The notes below the pieces were generated by a model. The model was not told where the DNA came from and searched no databases. It saw only the letters and a program-made list of their open reading frames with translations. From contig JAOTON010002094.1 of the NCBI GenBank assembly GCA_034440635.1, forward strand, positions 248,001 through 312,000: 64,000 bases of DNA, read 5' to 3'. The stretch comes from Lepas anatifera (taxonomy: Eukaryota > Arthropoda > Thecostraca > Lepadidae). The position numbers and the translations under genes were made by a program. This document shows positions 42,856 through 54,495 of the stretch, piece after piece; positions within the stretch are counted from its first letter, which is position 1, and each line of letters begins with the position of its first letter.

Positions 42856-44526
42856 ATGCGGGTCAGCTGGCTTCCGCTGCTGGCGCTGGTGTCCTCGGCC
42901 GGCGCCGCTCTCGTCTTTGTCACCCACGACGCCGACACCGGCGCCTACAGCGTACACAACAGCGCTGTCGAGGGATGGATCGCGCGTGCCAACTTCACCG
43001 ACCAGCAGGAGAGCACTGGGTGGGCGCGGCTGGAGGTGGAGGCACGCCCGGCCAGCGCAGCCGATGACGCTGTGGCCGCCTTCGCTGCCGGCCTGGCCGA
43101 AGCGCACCTCACCAGCCAGCTGATTGATGACTTCTACTACAACGGCCTAGCGCCGGAGTGCGACAAGGTCGGCGGAGCTGGGCGCTGTGCAGCCGTCAAC
43201 AAATTCCTGACGCAGAACCTGGCGTGGACGCGCGAGAAGGTCAAATCGGAGGGCCAACGCGACTCGTTCTGGCGGCAGGTGGGGCTTGTTCTGGCTCAGA
43301 TGGACGGTCTGCAACAGGGTATCAGTGAAAAATTGCCAGATGCCGACAATATGACGGCTCTCTGGCTCAATTCGATGCCCGAGGCCCTCGAGCTAATGAC
43401 GGCGCTTCCTATCAAGAACGGAGACCAGGAAGCAGTGGGCGTGGAAGGTCGCGCGCAAGCAGGTGCTGGCACCAGTGACCACTGTTCCGTACTGGTGAAG
43501 ATCACAGCCAACAGCAGCGACCTGCTGGTTGGACACGCCACCTGGGTTGAGTACAACCTCATGACGCGTATGTTGAAACACTACAAGCTGCCCTTTAGTG
43601 TAAGCGCGGAGGATGGGGCTGAGTTGGCTGCGGCAGAGTCCATCTCCTTCTCCGGATTTCCGGGTGGTATTTCATCCATGGACGATTTCGCCCTGACCTC
43701 GGCCGGTCTGGCTGTCACCGAAACCACACTGGACCAACTCAATGACGACCTGTGGGATTTCCTCTCATCTAGAAACAGTGTCTTCACCTGGATTCGCGCC
43801 TCAGTGGCAAACCGAATGTCCAAATCCGGGCAGGAGTGGCACAACAACTTCTCCAAACACAACAGCGGCACATACAACAACCAGTGGATGGTGGTGAATT
43901 ACAACAAGTTCGTGGCCGGGGGCGAGGGTCCTGCGCCGGGACTGCTCTGGGTGACGGAGCAGATGCCGGGTTTGATAGTGGGCGACGACGTCAGCCAGGT
44001 CCTGGTGCACGACGGCTACTGGGCCAGCTACAATCAGCCCTACTTCCCCATCATCGACGACATCAGTGGCGTCAAGCTCGCCCGCCAGACCAAGGGCAGT
44101 TTCTACAGCTACAACGACAATCCTCGTGCCAAAATCTTCCGCCGCGACCACGTGATGGCGACCAACGTGACGTCTGCGATGCGGCTGATGCGTTACAACA
44201 ACTTCACGCTGGACCCTCTGTCGGCGTGCAACTGCAGCACCAACTACACCGCCGACAACGCCATCGCCTCCAGGCGCGACCTCAACGACCCCGACGGGCA
44301 GTATCCGCTGAAGCGGTTCGGCTTCATGGCCTACGGAGCTGTCGACGCCAAGGTGACGTCAGCCTCCATGGTGAGAAGCCTGCAGTTCTGGGCCGAGGCC
44401 GGGCCTTCGCACGATCAGCAGCCAGTCTTCCAGTGGAGTACATCTCCGTTCAAGGACACGGTTCGTCACAGAGGCCAACCCGATCGCTGGGATTTCTCTC
44501 CTATCCAGGTTCAGTGGTACTTCTAG
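42856..44526 (+). CDS. PLBD: Phospholipase B-like protein (lamina ancestor/PLBD family)
   Basis: A 556-residue N-terminal-nucleophile hydrolase family member, probably secreted or lysosomal and acting on lipid acyl or amide bonds. The start at 42856 is chosen because MRVSWLPLLALVSSAGAALV is a signal peptide; the frame stays open another 82 codons upstream to 42610, but that part is low-complexity. The nucleophile Cys is residue 210 in DHCSVLVK, followed by LLVGHATWVEYNLMTRMLKHY, as expected for the auto-cleaved family. The C-terminal half carries GLLWVTEQMPGLIVGDDVS, RAKIFRRDHV, CNCSTNYTADNAIASRRDLN and GQPDRWDFSP. Eight N-glycosylation sequons are present. Length matches the family (about 550-590). 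There are no introns across the whole coding region. It is the only clearly intact host gene in the window. Substrate specificity cannot be read from sequence. Confidence 0.93.
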   Translation: MRVSWLPLLALVSSAGAALVFVTHDADTGAYSVHNSAVEGWIARANFTDQQESTGWARLEVEARPASAADDAVAAFAAGLAEAHLTSQLIDDFYYNGLAPECDKVGGAGRCAAVNKFLTQNLAWTREKVKSEGQRDSFWRQVGLVLAQMDGLQQGISEKLPDADNMTALWLNSMPEALELMTALPIKNGDQEAVGVEGRAQAGAGTSDHCSVLVKITANSSDLLVGHATWVEYNLMTRMLKHYKLPFSVSAEDGAELAAAESISFSGFPGGISSMDDFALTSAGLAVTETTLDQLNDDLWDFLSSRNSVFTWIRASVANRMSKSGQEWHNNFSKHNSGTYNNQWMVVNYNKFVAGGEGPAPGLLWVTEQMPGLIVGDDVSQVLVHDGYWASYNQPYFPIIDDISGVKLARQTKGSFYSYNDNPRAKIFRRDHVMATNVTSAMRLMRYNNFTLDPLSACNCSTNYTADNAIASRRDLNDPDGQYPLKRFGFMAYGAVDAKVTSASMVRSLQFWAEAGPSHDQQPVFQWSTSPFKDTVRHRGQPDRWDFSPIQVQWYF

Positions 44527-45996
44527 GAAAAACAGAGGAACCCTGCGTAGCGCCAAAATCCATCGTTACTTGTAAACAGTCGCTTGACTAGAGGCCACTT
44601 CCAAGCTCTAGTTAGGCGACGCTTTGGGAAAATGTCTACTCTTTGCTGAAAAAGACGAGAAGGGATCTGGATGCGTCCCGACAATCTTCTTACTTACGTC
44701 CACGTGCATTTAAATCTCCAATTTGTCTTTGATGCCAGAATATCGTGATATCACGATCCCGATATCCGGCAAATAATAGTTTTGTGTCGAGTTCCGTAAA
44801 ATAACCGACAGATGCAAGATTTTTCTGGTAGTTCTAGGTTTAATCCAGTCCAGGACAGCCGCCCGTGCTGGGTGGAATTTTTGCCCGGCTCCACACCAGC
44901 AATCCAATTTTTAAGCTCATTACAATGACGTGGCCCCTGTATGGCTGCACTTCTGGGAAATGTAATCGTGAGCGGTTACGGTCTTCCCGAAATTCCGGGA
45001 TCTCACTGTCAAAGTAATCCCCATCTCTTCAGAGTCTAACGGCAATGTGCGCCCACTGCACTCTGGCTGGGCCCAGCGTGCAGCCACCTGTCTCTGCGCC
45101 GGCCGTCCTTTATAGTATTGCTACCCTGCATTATGTCGTTAGAGCGTGATTTATTGTTTGTTTGCCGTTGTGTTTGTGCGTGATCGTTGAGGAAGAACAA
45201 CACAAGAATAAATAATACACACATTCGTAGCGTCTTGATCCAAGTCACGGATATAGACATAAACATATTGGCGGGGGGGCAGAAAAGCCAAAAAAACATC
45301 AGGTGATCCATACTTTAAGAAAATGGATGGGTTTCGAGGTGAATGGTGGTCACCCATTTCACCACTATCCATCCACCGCCGACTGAACTGGTGTAAGCGT
45401 GAGGAGCTAACGGCCCGTCTGGCGTTGGCTCCCCGTTTCCGTGTGTCGGTTGCCGTCCGAAGCCGGCCGCGACTGGCGACTCTAGGTGGAGTTCACTGCA
45501 CCGCGCTCCGTTGTGTTCCCGCGCTGCCGTTCCAGGTCGGCGTGGCCCCGGGCGGTCACACAAAAACGCGTCTGGGCGTTACTGAGCGGCGCCGGCCCTG
45601 ATGGAGACGGCCGACAGCGCCGAGGCCTGGAAACGGGTGGCCAGCGGCGGCGCGGCTCCGAGATCGGCGGCTGGCGCGGCAGCAGCCCCAGGCGAGCCGC
45701 CAGCCAACCTTCAACACACAGGCCACAGGAAACCACGCACTCTGAAACCTAACGCTTGTCGGATTTGGAATCTGTAGCACCTTTGGCTAACACTGCCAAA
45801 CTGCATTACATTTTCCCCAAATTGGCAAAGCGGAACATTTAAGAAGAAACTAGGAAGGTATCACCTGGTTGCGACGCCTGTGAGAGGGGCCTTCCTTTTA
45901 ACGCTGAACCCACCGAAAAATAAGACATAACGTATGAAATCATAAGTGAAAAAACAAACTGCGTTGCGTTGGTGGCATTGTTGCATGTGTGATACG
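44527..45996. other. 3' flank and intergenic DNA
   Basis: No gene recognised. The first AATAAA-type signal noticed downstream of the phospholipase B-like stop is at 45207-45212, about 680 bases away, so the 3' UTR end is uncertain. GC-rich short frames at 45320-45760 show no domain. Confidence 0.4.
45207..45212 (+). promoter_or_regulatory. Possible polyadenylation signal AATAAA
   Basis: Canonical hexamer downstream of the phospholipase B-like gene. The distance is long and the hexamer is common by chance in AT-rich DNA. Confidence 0.25.
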
Positions 45997-46891
45997 ACGT
46001 TGGATACATCGGAGCGCCGCAGGTAACGATAGATATGTCGGTCTCACCGTTACGTTGGATACATCGGAGCACCGCGGGTAACGATAGTTATGCCGGTCTC
46101 ACCATTAACGTTGGATACATCGGAGCACTGCGGGTAACGATAGATATGCCGGTCTCACCGTTAACGTTGGATACATCGGAGCACCGCGGGTAACGATAGA
46201 TATGCCGGTCTCACCGTTAACGTTGGATACATCGGAGCACCGCGGGTAACGATAGTTATGCCGGTCTCACCGTTAACGTTGGATACATCAGAGCACCGCG
46301 GGTAACAATAGATATGCCGGTCTCACCGTTAACGTTGGATACATCGGAGCACCGCGGGTAACGATAGAAATGCCGGTCTCACCGTTAACGTTGGATACAT
46401 CGGAGCAACACGGGTAACAATAGATATGCCGGTCTCACCGTTAACGTTGGATACATCGGAGCACCGCGGGTAACGATAGATATGCCGGTCTCACCGTTAG
46501 CGTTGGATACATCAGAGCACCGCGGGTAACGATAGATATGCCGGTCTCACCGTTAGCGTTGGATACATCAGAGCACCGCGGGTAACGATAGATATGCCGG
46601 CCTCACCGTTAACGTTGGATACATCGGAGCACCGCGGGTAACGATAGATATGCCGGTCTCACCGTTAACGTTGGATACATCGGAGCACCGCGGGTAACGA
46701 TAGATATGCCGGTCTCACCGTTAACGTTGGATACATCGGAGCACCGCAGGTAACAATAGATATGCCGGTCTCACCGTTAACGTTGGATACATCGGAGCAC
46801 CGCAGGTAACGATAGATATGACGGTCTCACCGTTAACGTTCGATTCATCGGAGCGCCGAAAGTAACGATAGATATGCCGGTCATACCGTGA
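45997..46891 (+). repeat. 56-bp tandem satellite, 16 copies
   Basis: Copies start with ACGTTGGATACATCGGAGCA at 45997, 46052, 46108 and then every 56 bases to 46836. Each continues CCGCGGGTAACGATAGATAT and GCCGGTCTCACCGTTA. Copies differ by a few substitutions (for example GCG for CAC and GTTATG for GATATG). The outermost copies are the most diverged, as expected from unequal exchange. Confidence 0.97.
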
Positions 46892-47483
46892 ATGTATATG
46901 AACGGGACAAACTAAACACAGTTAAAACGGGAGCAAAACCAATAACATAGAAGCGGCCTCACAGTGGGCGAACACCGCCCAGGGGAGCAGCGCCCCTTCC
47001 TCAACACAGTCACGGACGATCTATTCACCACGCCGCCCCCGGCGGAACGCGCGACGCCTCGGTCAGTTTTGGTTGCGACGCGGGTGTCCCGTCAGTCGCC
47101 GGCGCCGATGAGCATGAGGAGAAATGATTGATGAAAATGAAGCAGCATCACCGACGAACGCGAGACCAAACACTGCACCCATGAGGATTTACTTGCTGCT
47201 GGTGTACTTGGTGACGGCCTTGGTGCCCTCAGACAGCGAGGTAGTTTCCAACAGTGGAGAGTCAGCGTTTGGGAGCGGTGGAAACATCCATCAGTGGACA
47301 CCATCGGCACCGGTGCGGCGCTCTCCGGCGACCTACATGAGAGCAGGCGCCGGGGTGGTGCCGTCTGGTGCCCGCTGCCGGCGTTACACGGTCGACGGTC
47401 GGGCCGCCGCTCCGCCGTTATACACGGTCCACAGTCGGCCCGCCGCCCTCGATTCCGGTGACCGGTCACAGCCGGCGGCAAGG
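46892..47483. other. GC-rich spacer between two satellites
   Basis: Open frames here continue into the following satellite and show no recognised domain. One plus-strand frame from 47124 begins with a hydrophobic stretch (MRIYLLLVYLVTALVPSDSE, from 47181), but nothing else supports a gene. Confidence 0.35.
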
Positions 47484-47485
47484 CC

Positions 47486-49720
47486 CGGTGAAGGTACTGT
47501 CACAGCAAAGGTACTGTCACGGCAAAGGTACTGTCACAGCAAAGGTACTGTCACAGCAAAGGTACTGTCACAGCAAAGGTACTGTCACAGCAAACGTACT
47601 GCCACAGCAAAGGTACTGTCACAGCAAAGGCACTGTCACAGCAAAGGTACTGTCACAGCAAAGGTACTGTCAAGGCAAAGGTACTCTCACAGCAAAGGTA
47701 CTGTCAAAGCAAAGGTACTGTCACGGCAAAGGTACTGTCAAAGCAAAGGTACTGTCAAAGCAAAGGTACCATCAAAACAAAGGTACTGTCAAAGCAAAGG
47801 TCCCGTCACGGCAAAGGTTATGTCAAAGCAAAGGTACTGACACGGCAAAGGTACTGTCAAAGCAAGGGTACTGTCACAGCAAAGGTACTGTCAAAGCAAA
47901 AGTACTGTCAAAGCAAAGGTACTGTCAAAGCAAAGGTACTGTCAAAGCAAAGGTACTGTCACAGCAAAGGTGCTGTCAAAGCAAAGGTACTGACATAGCA
48001 AAGGCACCGTCACGGCAAAGGTACTGTCAAAGCAAAGGTACTGTCAAAGCAAAGGTACCATCAAAACAAAGGTACTGTCAAAGCAAAGGTCCCGTCACGG
48101 CAAAGGTACTGTCAAAGCAAAGGTACTGTCACAGTAAAGGTGCTGTCAAATCAAAGGTACTGTCACGGCAAAGGTACTGTCAAAGCAAAGGTACTGTCAC
48201 AGCAAAGGTACTGTCAAAGGAAAGGTACTGTCACGGCAAAGATATTGTCAAAGGAAAGGTACCGTCACGGCAAAGGTACTGTCAAAGCAAAGGTACTTTC
48301 AAAGCAAAGGTACTGTTAAAGCAAAGGTACTGTCACAGCAAAGGTACTGTCAATGCAAAGGTACTGTCAAAGGAAAGGTACTGTCAAAGCAAAGGTATTG
48401 TCAAAGCAAAGATACTGTCAAAGCAAAGGTACCGTCACGGCAAAGGTACTGTCAAAGCAAAGGTACTGTCACGGCGAAGTTACTGTCACAGCAAAGGTAC
48501 AGTCACAGCAAAGGTATTGTCAAAGCAAAGGTACTGTCACGGCAAAGGTATCGTAACGGAAAAGGTACTGTCAAAGCAAATGTACTGTCAAAGCAAAGGT
48601 ACTGTCACTGCAAAGGTACTGTTAAATCAAAGGTACTGTCAAAGCAAAGGTACCGTCACGGCAAAGGTACTGTCAAAGCAAAGGTACTGTCAAAGCAGAG
48701 GTACCGTCACGGCAAAGGTACTGTCAAAGGAAAGGTACTGCCACGGCAAAGATACTGTCAAAGGAAAGGTACCGTCACGGCAGAGGTACTGTCAAAGCAA
48801 AGGTACTGTCAAAGCAAAGGTACTGTCAAAGCAAAGGTACTGTCAAAGCAAAGGTACTGTCAAAGCAAAGGTACTGTCGAAGCAAAGGTACTGTCAAAGC
48901 AAAGGTACTGTCACAGCAAAGGTACTGTCAAACTAAAGGTACTGTCAACGCAAAGGTACGGTCAAAGGAAAGGCACCGTCACGGCAAAGGTACTGTCAAA
49001 GCAAAGATACTGTCAAAACAAAGGTACTGTCACAGTCAAGATACTGCCAAAGCAAAGGTACTGTCAAAGCAAACGTACTGTTAAAGCAAAGGAACTGTCA
49101 AAGCAAAGGTATTGTCAAAGCAAAGGTACTGTCACAGCAAAGGTACTGTCAAAGCAAATGTACCGTCGCGACAAAGGTATTGTCAAAGCAAAGGTACTGT
49201 CACGGCAAAGGTACCGTCACAGCAAAGGTACATTCACAGCAAAGGTACTGTCACGGCAAAGGTACTGTCAGAGCAAAGGTACTGCCACAGCAAAGGTACT
49301 GTCACAGCAAATATACCGTCACGGCGAAGGTACCGTCACAGCAAAGGTACAGTCACAACAAAAGTACTGTCACAGCAAAGGTACCATCACGACGAGGGTA
49401 CTATCACGGTGAACGTACTGTCACGGCGCAGGAACCGTCATGGTGAAGGTTCTGTCACAGCGCAGGTACCGTAATGGTGAAGGTTCTGTCACGGCGCAGG
49501 TACTGTCATGGTGAAGGTTCTGTCACGACGAAGGTACTATCACGGTGAACGTACTGTCACGGCGCAGGTACCGTCATGGTGAAGGTTCTGTCACGGCGCA
49601 GGTACCGTCATGGTGAAGGTTCTGTTACAGCGTATGTACTGTCACGGTGAAGGTTCTGTCACCGCGCAGGCACTGTCACGGCGAATGTGACGCCACGGTG
49701 CAGGTACTGTGACGGCGCCG
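47486..49720 (+). repeat. 17-bp satellite, about 130 copies
   Basis: The unit is AAAGGTACTGTCAMRGC with three main variants (CAAAGC, CACAGC, CACGGC). Because 17 is not a multiple of three and the unit has no stop in any plus frame, all three frames read the same 17-residue peptide cycle (KGTVTAKVLSQQRYCHS). This explains the 522-residue open frame at 47368-48936; it is not evidence for a protein. Higher-order copies exist: a block with TACCATCAAAAC recurs after 289 bp (17 units; 47767, 48056), and one with GATAYTGTCAAAGGAAAGG after 510 bp (30 units). From about 49420 the period becomes 34 bp, alternating GCGCAGGTACCGTCAT and GGTGAAGGTTCTGTCACG. Confidence 0.95.
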
Positions 49721-49989
49721 CGCCGGCAGCGACAGCCCAGGTTCCGTGACAGCAACAGTGCCGTCCCGGTGTCCGCACTTGCAAAATCAGCAAAGAATAG
49801 GCACGCGCCAAGTCTGCTAACACTCTCATACAAATATTTGGCTCATTAGCAAGCATGTTACATTTTAAATCACCAGTAACTGCCATCTTTGCACTGGGGT
49901 TATTAACCATCATATGTTGCAGTTGAGCCTCCAGTTTTTTATTTGGGCCACTCCCAACATGCACACTTGCCCAACTACAGGGAGCATTA

Positions 49990-50128
49990 GCGTGGGTGTT
50001 TAAGGATCCTCTCCACCGGGTCAGGTCGGACACGGAAGGCGGTTTCCCGCCGCGGGGATTGAACCCAAGTTAATCCATGCCATCCGATCTGAAGACGGGT
50101 AACGAAACCACTAGGCCACCCGGCCTTT
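49990..50128 (-). mobile_element. tRNA-derived SINE head
   Basis: On the minus strand the A box TGGCCTAGTGG (50118-50108) and B box GGGTTCAATCC (50068-50058) are 50 bases apart, right for a pol III internal promoter. The flanks are GGCCGGG before and CGCGGCGGGAAACCGCC after. The anticodon arm does not fold convincingly as a functional tRNA. A non-tRNA body follows (CCGTGTCCGACCTGACCCGG). The 3' end is unclear. Confidence 0.6.
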
Positions 50129-50464
50129 TGCACATAAGTGTGCACAAAATCCGCAACGTAAGATGGGACTACTTTGAAATCGTGGGTAACTTCCAACAGT
50201 GTTAGAGATTTATTAAAATGTTATTTAATTTAGGAATGGTTCCGTCGAAAGTGTTATAGAATTGTCAAGGAAAAATAAAATATGCATAAGCGGAGTGGAT
50301 TCACTTGATATTTACGAGAATGCTTTAAAACCTCACGGGTTTCTTACGCTGCTGAAGTTTTTTGGCGCGGCGCACGGCGGAAAATCTATAATGATCTGAA
50401 AGCTCACTGCGTAAGAATTCGTGCCCCACCCAAGTACTATTTTCCCCTGACTGGTCGAGCAGTT

Positions 50465-50549
50465 GAGTCGACTCTGACTCAACCCAAACCTGGCAGTGAG
50501 TCAGCTCAACTCGACTCGACGAAAACTTGAGTCGACTCTGAGTCGACTC
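50465..50549. repeat. Cluster of GAGTCGACTC palindromes
   Basis: The perfect 10-bp palindrome GAGTCGACTC occurs at 50465-50474, 50529-50538 and 50540-50549 among further GACTC/GAGTC motifs. Simple-sequence origin is most likely. Confidence 0.6.
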
Positions 50550-51245
50550 TGACTGTAAATCGTGACTCAACAAGTCTGGCCGCCACACCACTATAACCAC
50601 GGCTTTCTGGGCGATCAGACGTGAGGAACTTAAACCCCAGGAATGATAGGAAACGAGAAGGGGTAGATGGCATAAACCAGCTCTCAGTAATAGCTACGAT
50701 GTCGTATTTTTGCGGTGAATTTCGTGATTGAGTTCGAGAACCTTGGGCTGATGGGCGGGATGTTGATGGTGCACAGCGTTATTTTCTCCCGTAGTTCTGT
50801 GACGAAAAGCGTTCCTCCGCTCCACTACGTACAAAGCCCATGTTGAGACGTGCTGTGCTTGCGCGCACCGATTGTGATGGTCCCGCTACCCACGCTCCCA
50901 CATTTACCATGCAGATACAGCCTGCACATTATACTGCCGCATCAGAACGGAATACCTACCTTACTGTTTTTCAGGTGATGATTCATCATGATTTCACACT
51001 AATCCTAAGTTGTGTATGCCATTTTGCAGTCCTAAAAATCGACGTTACATTCAACGCATCCCAGTGACTAGACACTTATTTCAACATCAAAAGCATTGCA
51101 TCTTCACAAAAGCCACCGAGCGTGTCGGGCGCAGGCACGGAGCTCCCAATGCCGAAAGCACGCAGGCAAGAGACAAGAATACCGTTCTGGCCTACGCACT
51201 GAGATCAGCATACCGGTTTCCTCCTACCTGCCCAGTAGGGTGTAG
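50550..51245. other. No gene recognised
   Basis: Short frames without domains and no repeat relationship noticed. Confidence 0.35.
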
Positions 51246-51536
51246 TGAATCTGAAAAATTGTCTCAGATCAAAACTGTACCCTGTTTTTTTCTTGTGTCT
51301 GACCTTTCTGAACAGGGCTATACCCATTTTATGTAGATAAAATTGGGGTTAAAGTCTTGCTTTTTAAATTCAAAATAGGCATGCAAGAATCCTGAAAGTG
51401 GGCATGCAAATGCGTCATTTAGGTGATGTTACACAGCATATCTCAGAGACGTGAGCTATTTTCGATGCTCCAACACCTACGAGGGTTGAACATTGGAGTT
51501 ACCAAATAGAAGATAAAACATAATTATCATTCAGGG

Positions 51537-51675
51537 CAGTGGCGGATACAAGGGGGCGGGCTAGGGGCTGAAGCCCCCCCGAATGTCAGAATGTCTATAG
51601 TTAAAACAGAGCCGGAGGCTGTTCCAGGGTAATAGCAGAAGCACTCCCCGAAATAAGGTTCCGGATTCGCCACTG
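51537..51675. mobile_element. Short hAT-like MITE (left arm)
   Basis: 139 bp with terminal repeats CAGTGGCGGAT and, at the other end, CAGTGGCGAAT. It is flanked by the 8-bp near-duplication ATTCAGGG/ATTCGGGG (51529-51536, 51676-51683). An 8-bp target duplication and CAGTG ends fit hAT elements. Confidence 0.65.
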
Positions 51676-52214
51676 ATTCGGGGTAATTTTGGTTAGTTCC
51701 TTCTTTATCCTAATAATCATTTTGTTCCTGTATTGCTTGGCTCCATCTGTCTTTTCAAATGGGATGCTTCTTGTCTGCACTACATATTTTATGTCTACAT
51801 TACATACGAAAGGTATATTTGGATAGGCTTTCAGAGTTAAATGACATTTAGGTCTTTCAGATAATGCTGATCTTTCATTTAACATCATGGGGAACACTAG
51901 TTAAGGAAATTAAAAAAGGCAGTATGGCCAGAACAGGCGACCCAAAGCAAAGATAGAAGTTAGTCTGGAGAAGCTGTCCGACACAGGTCTAAATGTCATT
52001 GCCCGATTCGTTCATGTGCTGACTGTGGTTACTCATCGAGCTGCAAGCCATCAACGTTATCTACAGCTGCCCAAGAGCGCTAGAGCCCGAGAGGAAAAGC
52101 AAGCAGAACGCAGCAGAATGGAAGCTCTTAGAGAGTATAACTCTGCGAGTGAATATGATGTCTCTGAATATTCAGATCGCCCACACTTATCCTCTCAGGT
52201 CACCTCAGCTTTGC

Positions 52215-53119
52215 TCACCTCCGAATCCGAAAGGAATGGGAAACGGTCAGATCAGGGACAACTTCCCACTCACTGTGAGGACTGCCATGTGCCATGGAGT
52301 ATCCCAAAGAGCGCTGGTCAGCATACTCCCTCATATATGGGGATAAATGTGGGCGATCTGAATCTGCAGAGACATCATATTCACTCGCAGAGTTACACTC
52401 TCTTTGCGCTTTCATTCTGCTGCGTTCTGCTTGCTTTTCCTCTCGGGCTCTAGCACTCGCCTGTGTATTGCTCTTCTCCTCTGCTAGCCGTTGCATCCTC
52501 TTTTGTAATCTGGCTGAAGTTGCTTTGTCTTTTCCTCTAACCAGGAGCCTTCCATGTTCTCCCTTCTTTGTTCGCCGGTCCCGGATGAATCCCAACTCCA
52601 TCACCGGGATTTTCCTTTCTCTTTGATAGCGGCAGGTAACGTTGCTTGCTTGCAGCTCGATGAGCAGCCACTGTCAGCACATTAACGAATCGGACACTGA
52701 CGTATAGACATATGTCGGATAGCTTGTCCAGACTACCTTTCAACTTTGTATTGAATTGTTTATTCTGACCATTCTACCTTTAAGTTTCCTTAACTTCCCC
52801 GCCATAGGCAGCCTCCTCAAGCTGTTGGCAAAGCCTCATCACCCTGTTTGCGACTCCGAGATCTTTCACGATGGCTCGTTTCATGCACTCGCCTACCGTC
52901 AGCCAAACTTCCATCACCATTCGTCCAATGATGGGCGCGACTTCCCATGTTAATGCAGCTCCTGTGCTTTGCGTGTTTAAATTCCGTATTAACAGAGCTT
53001 GTCTGAGGACGCCCCCTGTTAGTGGGAAGACAGGTTACGGTAAATCCTCTGCCGTGCCAATTACTTCCATTAACGACAAATGCTTGCATGCTCTTGCAGT
53101 AGTCGCCATTTGTGGTCAA
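52215..53119 (-). pseudogene. Broken coding region of an unrecognised mobile element (right arm)
   Basis: On the minus strand a frame with ATTARACKHLSLMEVIGTAEDL, LLIRNLNT and CMKRAIVKDLGVANRVMRLC (about 53110-52820) leads into SLDKLSDICLYVSVRFVNVL and AAHRAASKQRYLPL. It then enters GFIRDRRTKKGEHGRLLVRG and a Lys/Arg/Glu-rich region ending ARAREEKQAERSR. Stops and shifts interrupt it. The left arm has a shorter plus-strand version (52016-52190). It resembles multicopy invertebrate element proteins, but I cannot name the family or a function. Confidence 0.5.
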
Positions 53120-53497
53120 GACTCATGTGAGCAAAAACAACGTTCTTTTTCATTTAAAGGGAACGACTTCATTTCAGTTACACATCTGTAAGAGGATTCA
53201 TATCAACGTTAGATATTGGTATGTGAACAATGCTGCGCAAGGAAAAACTGCCCCTCTGAGGCAAAGAAAAGCTGTAGTGTTCCCAATCATTTTAAATGAA
53301 AGATCAGCGATGTCTGAAAGTCCTCAATGCCATTGAACGCTGAAAGTCTATGCAAATATACCTTTCGTTTGTAGTGTGATATGAGATATGTAGTGCAAAC
53401 ATGAAACATCTGATTTGAAAAGACAGAGGGAGCCAAGAAATACAGGAATAAAATGATTATTAGGATAAACAAGGAACTAACCAGAATTACCCCAAAT

Positions 53498-53644
53498 CAG
53501 TGGCGGATCCAGAACCTCATTTCGGGGGAGGGCTACTGCTATTATCTCGGAACAGTCTCTGGCTTTGTATTAACTGTAGGCATTTTGTCATTTCGGGGAG
53601 GGGGGCTTCAGCCCCCTAGCCCGTCCCCTTTGTATCCGCCACTG
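53498..53644. mobile_element. Short hAT-like MITE (right arm)
   Basis: 147 bp, the inverted counterpart of 51537-51675, with ends CAGTGGCGGATCCA and (inverted) CAGTGGCGGATACA. Flanks CCCCAAAT and CCCTGAAT are the reverse complement of the left copy's duplication, with one difference between the two sides. Confidence 0.65.
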
Positions 53645-53935
53645 CCCTGAATGATAATTTTGTTTCATCTTCTACTTAGTAACTCCAACTTTCAACCCCG
53701 GTAGGTCTTGGAGCATCGAAAATAGCTCACGTCTCTGAGATATGCTGTGTAACATTGCCGAAATGTCGCATTTGCATGCCCACTTTCAGCACTCTTGCAT
53801 GCCTATTTTGAATTAAAAAAGCAAGACCTTAACCCCAATTTTATCTGTATAAAATGGCCACAGCAAGGTTCAGAAAGGCCTGACACAACAAAAAAAACAG
53901 GGTACAGTTTTGATCTGAAACAATTTTTCAGATTC

Positions 53936-54493
53936 ACGTACGTACGCTAGAGATCATAATCGCAAATCGGCGCACGTGCGCTCATTCCTACTTACGACCG
54001 ACATCAGAATACGGCAACAGAGGACTGCCAAGGCGCACGCTCAACTTCGGATCAGTCTGGAAATGCAACTGCTCATCACCTGAGATACAATATGTTAGGT
54101 ATTTAGTTCTGAGCCGGCAGTATACTGTTCCGATTCTATATGCACGGTAAATGTGGTAGCGCTGATGGCGTAACAGCCGCATTCGCTGGACACACGCACA
54201 ACACGCCTCAACATGGGGGTGAAATGCAGGTGCGAGCGGAGAGGAGTGCTTTTGGTCACAACATTCCAATTCTAGTCTAAGTGGATAGTAAAGCTTAAAA
54301 TTTGTCAGGTTGATAAGCGGAATTGAAAACAAAATGCTCGCATTAAAAATTTCTCCAACGAAGCGTGTTGTCATTTTTGTCATGTTCATTCCACCTAATT
54401 CCGATTTCGTCACCATCGGTTCTCTCGGCTGGGTACGCCACGCGCCGCCGGCTGTCGACCGCTGCTGTGGGCGGCGGGCTGAAAAAAGTCATA

Positions 54494-54495
<2 letters not shown>
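53936..54495. other. No gene recognised
   Basis: Short frames only; no known domain or repeat. It ends at the TA microsatellite. Confidence 0.35.

Larger units (their letters stand above)
51246..53935. repeat. Large inverted pair of transposon copies
   Basis: The left arm (51246-52192) and right arm (52341-53935) are diverged reverse complements meeting at a ~150-bp spacer. Both arm tips read GAATCTGAAAAATTG inward. The right arm is longer because it keeps about 490 bp (52810-53290) and about 150 bp (52455-52615) missing from the left. Both arms include the same hAT-like short element and the same coding remnant, so one unit was copied in inverted orientation and the left copy later lost segments. 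Confidence 0.8.

Noticed and set aside
42612..44591. Long alternative-frame ORFs of 138-251 residues over the phospholipase gene
   Set aside because: High GC at third positions opens other frames; only the main frame carries family motifs.
45997..46891. CRISPR-like array of regular repeats
   Set aside because: Units are contiguous 56-bp tandem repeats without unique spacers, and the genome is eukaryotic.
47368..48936. 522-residue open frame with a repeating Lys/Thr/Val/Gln peptide
   Set aside because: It is a 17-bp satellite with no stop in any plus frame; all three frames give the same cycle and no coding bias or domain exists.
49990..50128. Functional tRNA gene on the minus strand
   Set aside because: Both boxes are present, but the arms do not close into a full cloverleaf and a SINE body follows.
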